Positions 45,501 through 54,276 of a stretch of 64,000 bases of DNA are shown in pieces. The position numbers and the translations under genes are program-made. The notes under the pieces were generated by a model. It was not told the origin of the DNA. It was given only the letters and a program-made list of their open reading frames with translations, and did no database searches. The DNA lies in contig CAJUOE010000157.1 in the NCBI GenBank assembly GCA_910587895.1, forward strand, positions 1-64,000, in the 5' to 3' direction. The DNA comes from an uncultured Lachnospiraceae bacterium (lineage in GTDB: Bacteria; Bacillota; Clostridia; Lachnospirales; Lachnospiraceae). How positions within the stretch are numbered: the stretch's first letter is position 1; each line of letters opens with the position of its first letter.

Positions 45501-46406
45501 TTATAACAGGGAATCTACAACAATTCCCTTAATTTCTTCTTCCAGCAGTTTCTGCTCTTCCAGAATCTGCTGGGTATTGCGTACCACTTCCTGATGTGCG
45601 TCCAACAGCTCCTGAACCTCCATATTGTCTGGAACCGGCTTTCTGTTTGCCGCCCTTTTCTTGATCTCCTCCAGATCTTCCTCGACTTCTTTTGCCTTCT
45701 TCTCCTGTTCGGCGCGCGCTGCTGCCCGCTCGACGTCCTGCTTGACTTCCTCTTCCTTCTTCTCCTTGGCCTCCTCGACAACGTCTTTCAGGTCCTCATC
45801 AATCTTATCGACGGCTTCCTTTTTGAGCATCCCAATAATCTCATCACTGGCTGCCTCCAATGTCTTATCCGCTGCCTTTTCTGCATCTACCATGCCGTGA
45901 TGCTTGAGCACTTCCAGTTTCACCGCCTTAATCCCCCTCGTAGCCGTCTTGATAATGTCATGGGCGTCCTCATACTGTTTCCGCCAGTGCTTTTCCTCCT
46001 GATTCAATTCCGAGAGGCGCGTCTTATATTCTTCATTCTCCTTATCGGAATACAATTCTCCCAGTTCTTCTTTTTGTTTCCCGATATCCTGTAACGCCGT
46101 ATGAGCCTCCTCTGCTGCCGCCTTGCTAGTCTTAATGGAATCACGGCACTCTTCTAAGACGTCATCCACCATCTGATCCGATTTAAACTGATCCTTAATG
46201 AACTGCATGGCGTCTTCCATCGCCTTTTTCTTCTTCTCTGCAATAGAGTCCTGTACAAGATTGAGCTCAGAACCTTTGACCGCACTATTTTTGACCCTGG
46301 CCTTGCCCTGTTTCCCTTCCTGTGACATGCCTTCCTTATTCTCTACCTGCTCTCTGTTGTTTGTATTCACAACTGTATCTGTACCCGCTATTCCATTTAT
46401 CTTCAT
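45501..46406 (-). CDS. Coiled-coil protein of unknown function
   Basis: A 301-residue highly charged, almost wholly helical protein. From residue ~60 on it is rich in Glu, Lys and Ala, with long coiled-coil stretches such as EAKEKKEEEVKQDVERAAAR and EKKAKEVEEDLEEIKKR. No signal peptide or membrane helix. The N-terminus MKINGIAGTD resembles the start of the lytic transglycosylase at 50981-51736 (MRVNAIQGTD). The ATG at 46406 follows GGAGAGAGCTT. I do not recognise the family. It lies between the CdaR-like gene and folC and is terminated by the hairpin at 45389-45421. Confidence 0.8.
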   Translation of the reverse strand: MKINGIAGTDTVVNTNNREQVENKEGMSQEGKQGKARVKNSAVKGSELNLVQDSIAEKKKKAMEDAMQFIKDQFKSDQMVDDVLEECRDSIKTSKAAAEEAHTALQDIGKQKEELGELYSDKENEEYKTRLSELNQEEKHWRKQYEDAHDIIKTATRGIKAVKLEVLKHHGMVDAEKAADKTLEAASDEIIGMLKKEAVDKIDEDLKDVVEEAKEKKEEEVKQDVERAAARAEQEKKAKEVEEDLEEIKKRAANRKPVPDNMEVQELLDAHQEVVRNTQQILEEQKLLEEEIKGIVVDSLL

Positions 46407-46461
46407 AAGCTCTCTCCTTTGCACAAAAAACTTCCCGTTATCTATAGTAAATATCGGCTTT

Positions 46462-47565
46462 TTATGTCATTTCTTTATCTTTTTTATGCAAACTCTTCTG
46501 ATCATCCATATGGGAGATAACCATCAGCGCAATCTTAAACAGCATGGCGTCCTCAAACGTACGGATATCAAGCCCCAATGCTTTTTCTATACGTTCCAGA
46601 CGGTAGACCAGCGTATTGCGGTGTACGTAGAGCTGTCTCGCCGTCTCTGAGATATTCAGGTTGTTCTCAAAGAATTTATTGATCGTTATCATGGTCTCCT
46701 CATCATAAATATCCGGTATTTTCTCTCCAAATATCTCCTTTAAGAACATTTCACAAAGGCTGACCGGAAGCTGATAAATCAAACGCCCGATGCCGAGGTT
46801 TCCATAGAAAACCGTATCCCTATCCATATAGAAAATACGTCCAACCTCCAACGCCAGTTTCGCCTCCTGATAGGAACGTGCGATATCCGGCAGCAAATCT
46901 ACCCGATTGCCATATCCTACCCTCACCTTGACCATCGCCTCCGCATGAAGGTTGTCCACCAAAGTGCGGGCCATTTTCCCAAGTTCTTCCTCCGACTCGA
47001 TATCCCTGACGTCTTTCACCAGGACGACAGAATTTTCGTCTACCTCCGTCACGAAATCTCTCGATGCCGTCACAAAAAGGTTCCTTATGGTCTCAATCAC
47101 CACGCTGTCCTTTTTGCCGGACACCTCAATCACAAACACCACCCTTGGCGCCGCATCAATATGCAGTTTCTTTGCCTTGTTATAAATATCCACCACCAGC
47201 ATATTGCCCAGCAAGACATTCTGAATAAAACTGTTTCGATCCGTCTGTTCCCGATACGCACAGGCAAGATTACGTATCTGGCAGGCTGCAAGGCGTCCAA
47301 TCATATAAGTCTCTTCATTGCCGGCATGGACTAACAGAACGTATTCCAGTTCATTTTCGATCATAATCTTAAAAAAATGACAGCCCAGAATCCTCTGGCT
47401 CTCCGCCATGGAATCTGCAAAACTGCAGACTGCCTCCTTCCTGTCCTCCCCAGACTCACAGGTTGCCGCCAGCAACTCTCCCCTGTCACTGTACAGTTCG
47501 AGTTCCACTCTGGAAATCTCCCTGATTTCCTCCAAAGTAACTTGCAATTTATGATTTGATATCAT
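46462..47565 (-). CDS. CdaR/PucR-like transcriptional regulator
   Basis: A 367-residue regulator of the CdaR/PucR type: an N-terminal sensor-like region (residues ~1-120), a middle GGDEF-like helper domain, and the C-terminal PucR helix-turn-helix, NNLNISETARQLYVHRNTLVYRLERIEKALG. Family members activate genes for sugar acids, purines or proline. AGAGAGGT precedes the ATG. It lies beside the UgpC/MsmX-type ATPase, an association common in Clostridia, so control of carbohydrate uptake is likely. The ligand is unknown. Confidence 0.9.
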   Translation of the reverse strand: MISNHKLQVTLEEIREISRVELELYSDRGELLAATCESGEDRKEAVCSFADSMAESQRILGCHFFKIMIENELEYVLLVHAGNEETYMIGRLAACQIRNLACAYREQTDRNSFIQNVLLGNMLVVDIYNKAKKLHIDAAPRVVFVIEVSGKKDSVVIETIRNLFVTASRDFVTEVDENSVVLVKDVRDIESEEELGKMARTLVDNLHAEAMVKVRVGYGNRVDLLPDIARSYQEAKLALEVGRIFYMDRDTVFYGNLGIGRLIYQLPVSLCEMFLKEIFGEKIPDIYDEETMITINKFFENNLNISETARQLYVHRNTLVYRLERIEKALGLDIRTFEDAMLFKIALMVISHMDDQKSLHKKDKEMT

Positions 47566-47636
47566 GGATACCTCTCTTATCGTGTTTAAGATTTATTTGA
47601 ATCTTTATAACATTATACCATATAAGTTTCATTCAG

Positions 47637-47675
47637 AAAAGAGAATGTCCCTGCCCTGAGGCGAAACATTCTCTT
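47637..47675 (-). terminator. Terminator after the ugpC-like gene
   Basis: Stem AGAGAATGT / ACATTCTCT with a 17-base loop, followed on the minus strand by TTTTC. It lies between the ATPase stop and the CdaR-like gene. Confidence 0.65.
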
Positions 47676-47713
47676 TCTCTTTGTTATGCCACCTGCTGTT
47701 TCACAGAAGATAA

Positions 47714-48826
47714 TCAGTGGGTAATTGTCAATTCTGTTTCTTTGTCAAATACATGAACCTTCTCAACATCCATCGCAAGCTTAATCGAATCTCCAAGGCG
47801 CGCGGTAGTTCTGGAATCAACCTTCGCCGTCATGCTGGAACCGTTGATATTATAATACAGCAATACTTCGGAGCCAAGCAGCTCGTATCCGGTAACCTTC
47901 GTGTTAAATGTGCTGTCCTTGAAATTATCAAGCGCTACCGGGGAATCATCAATATCATCCGGACGAATGCCCAGTACCACGGTCTTGCCGTTGTAACCGC
48001 CGTCAATCAGTTTCTTGCCTTTTGCAGCCGGCAATACAATGCTGTTCTCGCCAAATGCCAGAGAAACGGTATCGCCCTGAACCTTACAGGTTGCATCCAG
48101 GAAATTCATCTGCGGGGAACCGATAAATCCGGCAACAAATAAATTATCCGGCTCGTTGTACAATTTCTGCGGAGAATCTACCTGCTGAATAATGCCATCC
48201 TTGAGGACAACAATTCTCGTTCCCAGCGTCATAGCCTCTACCTGGTCATGCGTTACATAAATGATGGTTGCGCCCAGTCTCTGATGCAGGGAAGCAATCT
48301 CAGCACGCATCTGCACACGCAGCTTTGCATCCAGGTTCGACAGCGGCTCATCCATCAAAAATACCTTAGGCTCACGCACAATCGCACGTCCCATAGCCAC
48401 ACGCTGTCTCTGACCGCCGGACAAAGCCTTCGGCTTACGGTCTAACAGTTTATCCAAATCAAGAATCTTGGCAGCCTCTTCCACTTTCTTCTTAATCTCT
48501 GCTTTCGGAACTTTCCTCAGTTTCAAACCAAACGCCATATTGTCAAATACGGTCATATGCGGATACAATGCGTAGTTCTGGAATACCATCGCAATGTCCC
48601 TGTCTTTCGGTTCCACATCGTTTACACGCTTGCCGTCAATCGTAAGCTCGCCGGAAGAGATTTCCTCCAGACCTGCCACCATTCGGAGAGTTGTGGACTT
48701 TCCACATCCGGAAGGACCTACAAAAATGATAAATTCCTTATCCTCAATCTCCAGGTTAAAATCCTTAACTGCCTCAAATCCGTTTGGATATACTTTACAA
48801 ATGTTCTTTAATGATAAACTTGCCAT
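47714..48826 (-). CDS. ugpC: Sugar ABC transporter ATP-binding protein, UgpC/MsmX type
   Basis: A 370-residue ATPase of the CUT1 sugar-importer group. Walker A is GPSGCGKST, signature LSGGQRQRVAMGRAIV, Walker B VFLMDEPLSNLDAKL; the C-terminal ~130 residues form the OB-type regulatory domain (VLGIRPDDIDD). No permease or binding protein gene is adjacent, as usual for MsmX, which energises several importers at once. The ATG at 48826 has AGGAGGT 10 bases upstream and the family starts there (MASLSLKN); the frame is open 29 codons further. It may also power uptake of sugars released by the GH43 proteins of this window. Confidence 0.93.
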   Translation of the reverse strand: MASLSLKNICKVYPNGFEAVKDFNLEIEDKEFIIFVGPSGCGKSTTLRMVAGLEEISSGELTIDGKRVNDVEPKDRDIAMVFQNYALYPHMTVFDNMAFGLKLRKVPKAEIKKKVEEAAKILDLDKLLDRKPKALSGGQRQRVAMGRAIVREPKVFLMDEPLSNLDAKLRVQMRAEIASLHQRLGATIIYVTHDQVEAMTLGTRIVVLKDGIIQQVDSPQKLYNEPDNLFVAGFIGSPQMNFLDATCKVQGDTVSLAFGENSIVLPAAKGKKLIDGGYNGKTVVLGIRPDDIDDSPVALDNFKDSTFNTKVTGYELLGSEVLLYYNINGSSMTAKVDSRTTARLGDSIKLAMDVEKVHVFDKETELTITH

Positions 48827-49176
48827 TTTACCAATTACCTCCTGTGATTTCTCTTTCTCTGCTTCGCAGAAATTTATAAAAATATAGTACCAGATTTCCC
48901 GCAATAATACCACCTAACAACCTACCAAAAACGAATCCATATTCTTGTTAGATACGCCCAGAATAAACACGGCTATTTCCATTCTTCGTCAATTTAACGA
49001 AAATTACACATTTCTTCTATACAAAATAACGTATAGCTGCCCATAACGGTTCCGCCTGTTTGCTACATATAGGCTGAACTATTACGCTGCTCCGGCATTT
49101 TTGCATGATTCGGGTTGTAAATTCCAGACACTTTAGTTATAATAAGAAAAAAACATTTAGAGGAGGACCTATTATC
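48827..49176. other. Divergent ugpC/pfp intergenic region (350 bp)
   Basis: This AT-rich stretch separates two divergent genes. It holds the pfp promoter at 49115-49143. For the ATPase gene I see AT-rich -10 candidates (TATTAT near 48904-48909) but no good -35. No catabolite-responsive element or riboswitch fold is evident. Confidence 0.5.
49115..49143 (+). promoter_or_regulatory. pfp promoter
   Basis: TTGTAA (49115-49120), 17 bases, then TATAAT (49138-49143), followed after ~20 bases by GAGGAGG and the pfp ATG at 49177. Confidence 0.7.
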
Positions 49177-50418
49177 ATGGGCAAGAAACGTAACATTATT
49201 GTAGGACAGTCAGGAGGCCCCACTTCCGTAATCAATTCGAGTCTGGCGGGCGTATATAAGACCGCTAAAGAAAGAGGATTCGATAAAGTATATGGTATGC
49301 TGCACGGCGTACAGGGTTTATTGGATGAACAGTATGTGGATTTATCCACCCAGATTCATTCGGACATCGACATCGAACTGTTAAAGCGTACCCCATCTGC
49401 TTTTCTTGGCTCCTGCCGTTACAAACTGCCGGAAATCCACGAGAATCCGGAAATCTACGAGAAACTTTTTGAAATCATGGACAAGCTGGATATTGAGACT
49501 TTTATCTATATCGGCGGAAACGATTCCATGGACACCATCAAGAAATTATCCGACTACGCAATCGTCAAAGGACATTCCCAGAAATTCCTTGGCGTACCTA
49601 AGACCATAGACAATGACCTGGCATTGACCGACCATACGCCTGGATTCGGAAGCGCTGCAAAATATATCGCTGCCTCCACCAAAGAGATTATCCGCGACGC
49701 CCTGGGCCTTACCTATAACAAAGAAATGATTACGATTATTGAAGTTATGGGACGTAATGCCGGATGGCTGACAGGCGCTACCGCCCTCGCCAAGACCGAG
49801 GAGTGCGAAGGACCGGACGCTATCTATCTGCCGGAGGCCACCTTTGACATTGACAAATTCTTACAGACCGTCAAAAGCTTGTTAGAGAAGAAAAAATCTA
49901 TCGTCATTGCTGTTTCCGAGGGCATTAAGCTTGCCGATGGAAGATATGTATGTGAGCTGTCCGGCGGCGGAGAGTATGTAGACGCTTTCGGCCACAAACA
50001 GCTTCAGGGTACTGCCGCATATCTGGCAAGTTTCCTGGGTGCAGAGATTGGCTGCAAGACCCGCAGCGTTGAGTTCTCCACACTTCAGAGAAGCGCATCA
50101 CACATGGCTTCCCGTGTAGACATTGACGAAGCATTCATGGTAGGCGGCGCTGCTGTCAAAGCGGCAGACGAAGGCGACACTGGCAAGATGGTTGTTATTG
50201 ACCGTATTTCCGATGATCCTTATCAGAGTGCAGCCGGCATCTACGATGTACACCGGATTGCCAACCACGAAAAGGTAGTTCCGCGCAACTGGATGAATAA
50301 AGACGGCAACTATGTGACCGATGAATTTATCAACTATATTGAACCGTTGATTCAGGGAGATTACCAGCCGTTCATGGTAAATGGCCTTCCACAGCATCTG
50401 GTTCTTCGCAAGAACTAA
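49177..50418 (+). CDS. pfp: Pyrophosphate-dependent 6-phosphofructokinase
   Basis: A 413-residue phosphofructokinase of the PPi-type long clade. It phosphorylates fructose 6-phosphate reversibly. The donor site reads YIGGNDSMDT with Asp where ATP enzymes have Gly, and PKTIDNDL has Lys where ATP enzymes have Gly, both hallmarks of PPi use. GQSGGPTSVINSS is the N-terminal loop. The ATG at 49177 has GAGGAGG upstream; the 24 extra codons of open frame overlap the promoter. It is transcribed alone and ends at a strong terminator. Confidence 0.95.
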   Translation: MGKKRNIIVGQSGGPTSVINSSLAGVYKTAKERGFDKVYGMLHGVQGLLDEQYVDLSTQIHSDIDIELLKRTPSAFLGSCRYKLPEIHENPEIYEKLFEIMDKLDIETFIYIGGNDSMDTIKKLSDYAIVKGHSQKFLGVPKTIDNDLALTDHTPGFGSAAKYIAASTKEIIRDALGLTYNKEMITIIEVMGRNAGWLTGATALAKTEECEGPDAIYLPEATFDIDKFLQTVKSLLEKKKSIVIAVSEGIKLADGRYVCELSGGGEYVDAFGHKQLQGTAAYLASFLGAEIGCKTRSVEFSTLQRSASHMASRVDIDEAFMVGGAAVKAADEGDTGKMVVIDRISDDPYQSAAGIYDVHRIANHEKVVPRNWMNKDGNYVTDEFINYIEPLIQGDYQPFMVNGLPQHLVLRKN

Positions 50419-50434
50419 TCATATCGGATGATAT

Positions 50435-50472
50435 AAAAGTACCAGGCTCCAACAAAGGAACCTGGTACTTTT
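50435..50472. terminator. Bidirectional terminator between pfp and dut
   Basis: A perfect 12-bp inverted repeat (AAAAGTACCAGG / CCTGGTACTTTT) with a 14-base loop. T-rich on both strands, so it can serve convergent pfp and dut. Confidence 0.85.
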
Positions 50473-50526
50473 ATGTTCATCCATTATGTAATTTCAGCAA
50501 ACCATTTCATAACGTTCAACGGAAAT

Positions 50527-50961
50527 TTATTTCACACCGGTGGTTCCAAAACCGCCCCGGTTCTTATTTTCCAGTGAATCTGTCTCCTCAAATACAATAT
50601 GCGGCTGGTTTTCCATAATGCGGAACTGGCAAATCCTGTCATTCCTGTGGATAACCGTGTCCCTGGTGGCATACACTGGCATGTACCACATGTCCTCATT
50701 CCCACAGTAACTTCCGTCTATCACGCCACAGCTGTTCACCTGAAGGATGCCATAATTCTTAAACGTAGAGCTTCTCGGTACAACATGCGCCTCATACCCT
50801 TTCGGCAACTGCATTGCCACACCCAGCGGAATCAACCTGAACTCTCCGGTCTTAAGCTCAACCGTCTCACTGGCACGCAAGTCAATCCAGTCCGACTTGC
50901 CATCAATATAAGCGAGCCTGTCAATTTCCTGTGTAAAATACTTTATCCTGATTGTTTCCAT
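50527..50961 (-). CDS. dut: dUTP diphosphatase (trimeric dUTPase)
   Basis: A 144-residue trimeric dUTPase that hydrolyses dUTP to dUMP, keeping uracil out of DNA. The five motifs are seen in order: DLRASE, PRSSTFKNYG, VNSCGVIDGSYCGNED, RICQFRIME and the C-terminal RGGFGTTG. Motif 3 has the catalytic Asp and the Tyr that selects against ribose. The ATG at 50961 has AGGAGAC before it; the TTG six codons earlier lies before that site. It is third in the S1 / transglycosylase / dut operon, 19 bp after the transglycosylase. Confidence 0.93.
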   Translation of the reverse strand: METIRIKYFTQEIDRLAYIDGKSDWIDLRASETVELKTGEFRLIPLGVAMQLPKGYEAHVVPRSSTFKNYGILQVNSCGVIDGSYCGNEDMWYMPVYATRDTVIHRNDRICQFRIMENQPHIVFEETDSLENKNRGGFGTTGVK

Positions 50962-50980
50962 TCCTGTCTCCTGATTCAAG

Positions 50981-51736
50981 TTACTGGCCCAACAGATTCA
51001 TCACAACCGGTGTGTAATGCAAGCCCTGATAAGCGTAGTAAGCATCGTTCTGTTTGTCCTCTTCCTTCTCCTGCTCTGCTTTTACCTCTTCCTGCTCTGC
51101 CTGCTGCAGTTTGATATACATATCAATGAATTTCAGATAATCCTCGTAAGAGAAAAGCTGCTCCAAAATACTCTGATAATAAGTATCTTCTACTTCCTGC
51201 ACAGATGCTGCAGCCATGCTGCCATCTGTATTGATATTATAGGACGCATTCGGCACTTCCACGCCGCCGTTCATATATCCAGTCACCTTGACCACATAAT
51301 TCTGCGTCTCCTCGAAGGGGGGAATCCCGCCATATTTTGCAACATTATTGCTACCGGCATTGTACGCGGCAAGCGCAAGGCTGACATTTCCATCATACTT
51401 CTCCAGCATTTGGCTGATATATTTCGTTCCGCCCATAATATTCTGGTAGGGGTCGTAAGAATCTGTAACGCCAAGCTCACGCGCCGTAGCCGGCATCAGC
51501 TGCATAATTCCCTGCGCCCCTGCGCCGGAAGTAGCATTGGGGTTAAAATCAGATTCCGCTTTCGCAATTGCCTTAATCAAGTTCTTCGGTACATTGTACT
51601 TCTCTGCCGCCTGTGCAAAAATCTCTTCCAGAGACGCTGTCGTCTGCAGATAAGAAGAGAAATCCTCTCCCTGCACCGCAGTTGTCGTTGTCTGAGTTCC
51701 GGTACTGTCCGTACCCTGTATCGCATTTACTCTCAT
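50981..51736 (-). CDS. Lytic transglycosylase domain protein without signal peptide
   Basis: A 251-residue protein with an SLT (Slt70/lysozyme-like) domain at residues ~35-165: AIAKAESDFNPNATSG with the catalytic Glu, AQGIMQLMP and LALAAYNAG. These enzymes cleave peptidoglycan with formation of anhydromuramic ends. The N-terminus MRVNAIQGTDSTG is not hydrophobic, so classic Sec export is unlikely; the C-terminus is acidic and helical. The same kind of N-terminus starts the coiled-coil protein at 45501-46406. It lies between an S1-domain gene and dut, with a 17-bp gap upstream. How it reaches the wall is unclear. Confidence 0.88.
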   Translation of the reverse strand: MRVNAIQGTDSTGTQTTTTAVQGEDFSSYLQTTASLEEIFAQAAEKYNVPKNLIKAIAKAESDFNPNATSGAGAQGIMQLMPATARELGVTDSYDPYQNIMGGTKYISQMLEKYDGNVSLALAAYNAGSNNVAKYGGIPPFEETQNYVVKVTGYMNGGVEVPNASYNINTDGSMAAASVQEVEDTYYQSILEQLFSYEDYLKFIDMYIKLQQAEQEEVKAEQEKEEDKQNDAYYAYQGLHYTPVVMNLLGQ

Positions 51737-51753
51737 ATGAAATGACTCCCTTT

Positions 51754-52656
51754 CTATAGTTTTATTCCAGCTAACAAATCTGCAAGGCTCGTAGATGCAT
51801 TTTCGTTGGAAATATACTGCTCTGTCTCTTCCGTCTTCTCCACATCTACCATTTCTTCTTCCAATGCCTTCATGCTGAGACTCACCTTGTTGTCATTCGT
51901 GTTCAATATCTTGACCTTCACCTTCTGGCCTGTGCTAAGAACCTCCGAAGGCTTTCCTATCCTTCTCTGGGAAATCTGGGAAATATGTACCAGTCCACTG
52001 ATTCCATCCCCCAAATCCACAAACGCGCCGTAAGGCATCAGTGATTCCACGGTTCCCTCAAGCACTGTTCCCGGTACCATCCGCGCAATCTTACGGTCAT
52101 GCTCTTCCTGTTTCTTCTCCTTTAAGATAACTTTTACGGAAAGCACCAGTTTCTTTTTCGATTCCTCTACGGTAATCACCCTTGCCTGCACTTCACGTCC
52201 CAGCCAGTCCTCGGTAGCCTCCACATAAGACAAATCAAGCTGGGATGCCGGAATAAAACCACGAATTCCTTCCACATATGCAACAACGCCGCTGGGAACA
52301 ATTCCCGCTATCTTTACAGAAAGCTCTGTCTTCTCCTCAAAATATGTATGTAACTTCTCCCAGGCAAGCACATCATTGGCTTCTTTCTTAGACAACTGGA
52401 TATTGCCTTGTCCATCATCAAGTTTCACGACCGTACCCTCGATGACATCCCCCGGATGCACATCTTCCATCACATGGAAATTCGGGTCATTACTCAGATC
52501 TTCCACTTTGATGACGCCCTGCGTATAATATTTCAAATCCAATGTTACTTCTTCCTCTGTCACGCCGAGCACGACTCCTGAAATGATATCGCCTTCCTTA
52601 ATTTCACGGAAGGATGCTTCTAACTCTTCTTTGTAATCTTCCATAGATTCTGCCAT
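51754..52656 (-). CDS. S1 RNA-binding domain protein (ribosomal protein S1-like)
   Basis: A 300-residue protein with three S1 (OB-fold) domains at residues ~20-90, ~105-170 and ~190-260; the third is the clearest (GTVLEGTVESLMPYGAFVDLGDG, then GLVHISQISQRR). Short S1 proteins in Firmicutes resemble YpfD/RpsA and bind mRNA; they are smaller than the six-domain S1 of Proteobacteria. The ATG at 52656 follows AAAAGGAG by 8 bases. It is the first gene of the three-gene operon with the transglycosylase and dut. Confidence 0.9.
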   Translation of the reverse strand: MAESMEDYKEELEASFREIKEGDIISGVVLGVTEEEVTLDLKYYTQGVIKVEDLSNDPNFHVMEDVHPGDVIEGTVVKLDDGQGNIQLSKKEANDVLAWEKLHTYFEEKTELSVKIAGIVPSGVVAYVEGIRGFIPASQLDLSYVEATEDWLGREVQARVITVEESKKKLVLSVKVILKEKKQEEHDRKIARMVPGTVLEGTVESLMPYGAFVDLGDGISGLVHISQISQRRIGKPSEVLSTGQKVKVKILNTNDNKVSLSMKALEEEMVDVEKTEETEQYISNENASTSLADLLAGIKL

Positions 52657-52720
52657 AATCAACGCTCCTTTTCCATATCTGCATAATTATTATTATTTTA
52701 ACAGAAAAGATGGAAAAATA

Positions 52721-53107
52721 CTAGCTTTTTTTCTGATTTGCCTTATTTTGAAATTTTTCTTCCTCCACAATAAAGCGTTCATGCATGGCCTTTCCGATTT
52801 CGCCCTTTTCATCTTTCGCTGTGACAGTAAATGATAATTTCCTTCCATCCACCTTTTCCAGCAATGATTCACAGCATACCTTCATGCCGACAGGCGTGGG
52901 GGCAAGATGGTCCAGTTCCAGCCGGATCCCTACGGTTCCCATCCCTGAATCAAGCTCCCCCGCTACGCTCTTCCATGCCGTCTCTTCCATCAAGGCCGCC
53001 ATACGGGGTGTGGCAAACACCTCCAAAGTACCGCTTTTATAAACTTTTGCCGTGTCTTCTGTGGTTACGGTTATTTCCTGATAACCTTTTATTCCTGATC
53101 GCAACAT
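52721..53107 (-). CDS. Hotdog-fold thioesterase, fluoroacetyl-CoA thioesterase-like
   Basis: A 128-residue hotdog protein of the FlK-like group, with ATPRMAALMEETAW (the Thr/Glu region of the active site) and RLELDHLAPTPVGMKV with the conserved His. Proteins of this family hydrolyse short acyl-CoA thioesters, though most Firmicute members are uncharacterised and need not act on fluoroacetyl-CoA. The C-terminus is basic. It stands alone, 64 bp before the S1 gene in the same direction, and may be transcribed with it. Confidence 0.87.
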   Translation of the reverse strand: MLRSGIKGYQEITVTTEDTAKVYKSGTLEVFATPRMAALMEETAWKSVAGELDSGMGTVGIRLELDHLAPTPVGMKVCCESLLEKVDGRKLSFTVTAKDEKGEIGKAMHERFIVEEEKFQNKANQKKS

Positions 53108-53184
53108 ATTAAATCTCCTTTATATTTTATTATCCATCTGTAAACATTCATTCCCGCCAAATAAATACCGCTGTTTCTTCCTTC

Positions 53185-54054
53185 TCAGATCTGATATTCC
53201 CTATACAATTTCTCCTGATACTCTTTATCTTCAATACTTCTTTTAAGGTCATCAAGTCGATTCTCTTCCAGCAATTTCCTGTTCAGCAAATTAAGGCGTT
53301 CCCTTTCCTGCTCTATTCCCTGTTCCAACCCCTGCTCTATTCCAAACTGCATCCCTTTCTCCATTGCAATCTCCATAATATTCATTCGAACTTCCTCCCA
53401 TTCCTCGCTCTCTTTTACTTCCCTTACAATTCCATCCAATTCGACGATTCTCGCATCTTTTAAAGAAATCCCCGGATTATCCAAATTGCTTTCTCGCATA
53501 TATTGTAACAGACTTATCAATTCTTGGGAACCATTTTTACTGGCCATATTCAGAAAAATTTTGGTCGTGCCGTCCTCAAGATATAACCCCTGAATCTCCT
53601 CACACTGTTCTTTAAAAGTATAGCACGCCAGATCCCGTCCCCAGATATCTTCTTGCGTAATAAATATAATGACAGATGAGGGAAGCTCCCGATATTTAGT
53701 ATCTTTACCAGACTTTAAAAGCGGCGTGTCCATCAACGCCTGATAATACCGCGAACGCTTGGGAATATTATCACTTTTGCTGTCATTTTGCATTTCCATG
53801 TCAAACAACCGATCTCCCTTGTCCTTTGCCCATGCATCCAGACGAATTGCACGTTTTCCGTTCTTATTCAATATCACCTGCTCTACCTTCACTTCCTCCA
53901 ATTCAAGCTCAGGTTCTTCTAAAATAATACTTAGTACACACTCGTAGGCACGCTTATTCTTCATTACTGAAAGAAACAACGCAAAATCACTCAGATTAAG
54001 CGGAAACTCCTCGGGAATCATGCTGATTATTTTTTCTTTGTTGTATTTGTCCAT
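53185..54054 (-). CDS. Rpn family PD-(D/E)XK nuclease / putative transposase
   Basis: A 289-residue protein of the Rpn (recombination-promoting nuclease) family. The nuclease core near residues 50-110 reads EQVILNKNGKRAIRLDAWA, then DRLFDMEMQ, giving the D...E-x-Q catalytic pattern. The C-terminal part is helical with short repeats GIEQGLEQGIEQE, common in the family. Such genes are often multicopy and drive recA-independent recombination, but no insertion-sequence ends or target duplications are seen here. The ATG at 54054 has GGAGG 7 bases before it. Confidence 0.9.
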   Translation of the reverse strand: MDKYNKEKIISMIPEEFPLNLSDFALFLSVMKNKRAYECVLSIILEEPELELEEVKVEQVILNKNGKRAIRLDAWAKDKGDRLFDMEMQNDSKSDNIPKRSRYYQALMDTPLLKSGKDTKYRELPSSVIIFITQEDIWGRDLACYTFKEQCEEIQGLYLEDGTTKIFLNMASKNGSQELISLLQYMRESNLDNPGISLKDARIVELDGIVREVKESEEWEEVRMNIMEIAMEKGMQFGIEQGLEQGIEQERERLNLLNRKLLEENRLDDLKRSIEDKEYQEKLYREYQI

Positions 54055-54210
54055 AGACAATCCTCCTCATTATGAAATTTTTGAAAGCTAAGATTCTTAC
54101 GGGAATACCGTATGACCAGGATAAGACCTGTTAGAAATGTATTAGAAATCTTGCTCAGTTTTACTTTAACACACCCAGGGAGGCCTGTAAAGATAAAACT
54201 CCATAATTTC

Positions 54211-54249
54211 AAAATCCCCGGCGGGCATTTTACCATGCCCACCGGGGAT
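54211..54249 (-). terminator. Terminator of the GH43/LamG operon
   Basis: A 15-bp stem with one mismatch (ATCCCCGGTGGGCAT / ATGCCCGCCGGGGAT), 7-base loop, then TTTTG on the minus strand. Confidence 0.85.
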
Positions 54250-54276
54250 AAATTTTATGTCAGCGCCACTCCGCGC

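Noticed and set aside
52721..53107. Fluoroacetate resistance function for the hotdog protein.
   Set aside because: Family resemblance alone does not give this specificity; most members are general or unknown thioesterases.
53185..54054. Insertion sequence around the Rpn-family gene.
   Set aside because: No terminal inverted repeats or target duplications are visible, and the family is usually not a classic mobile element.
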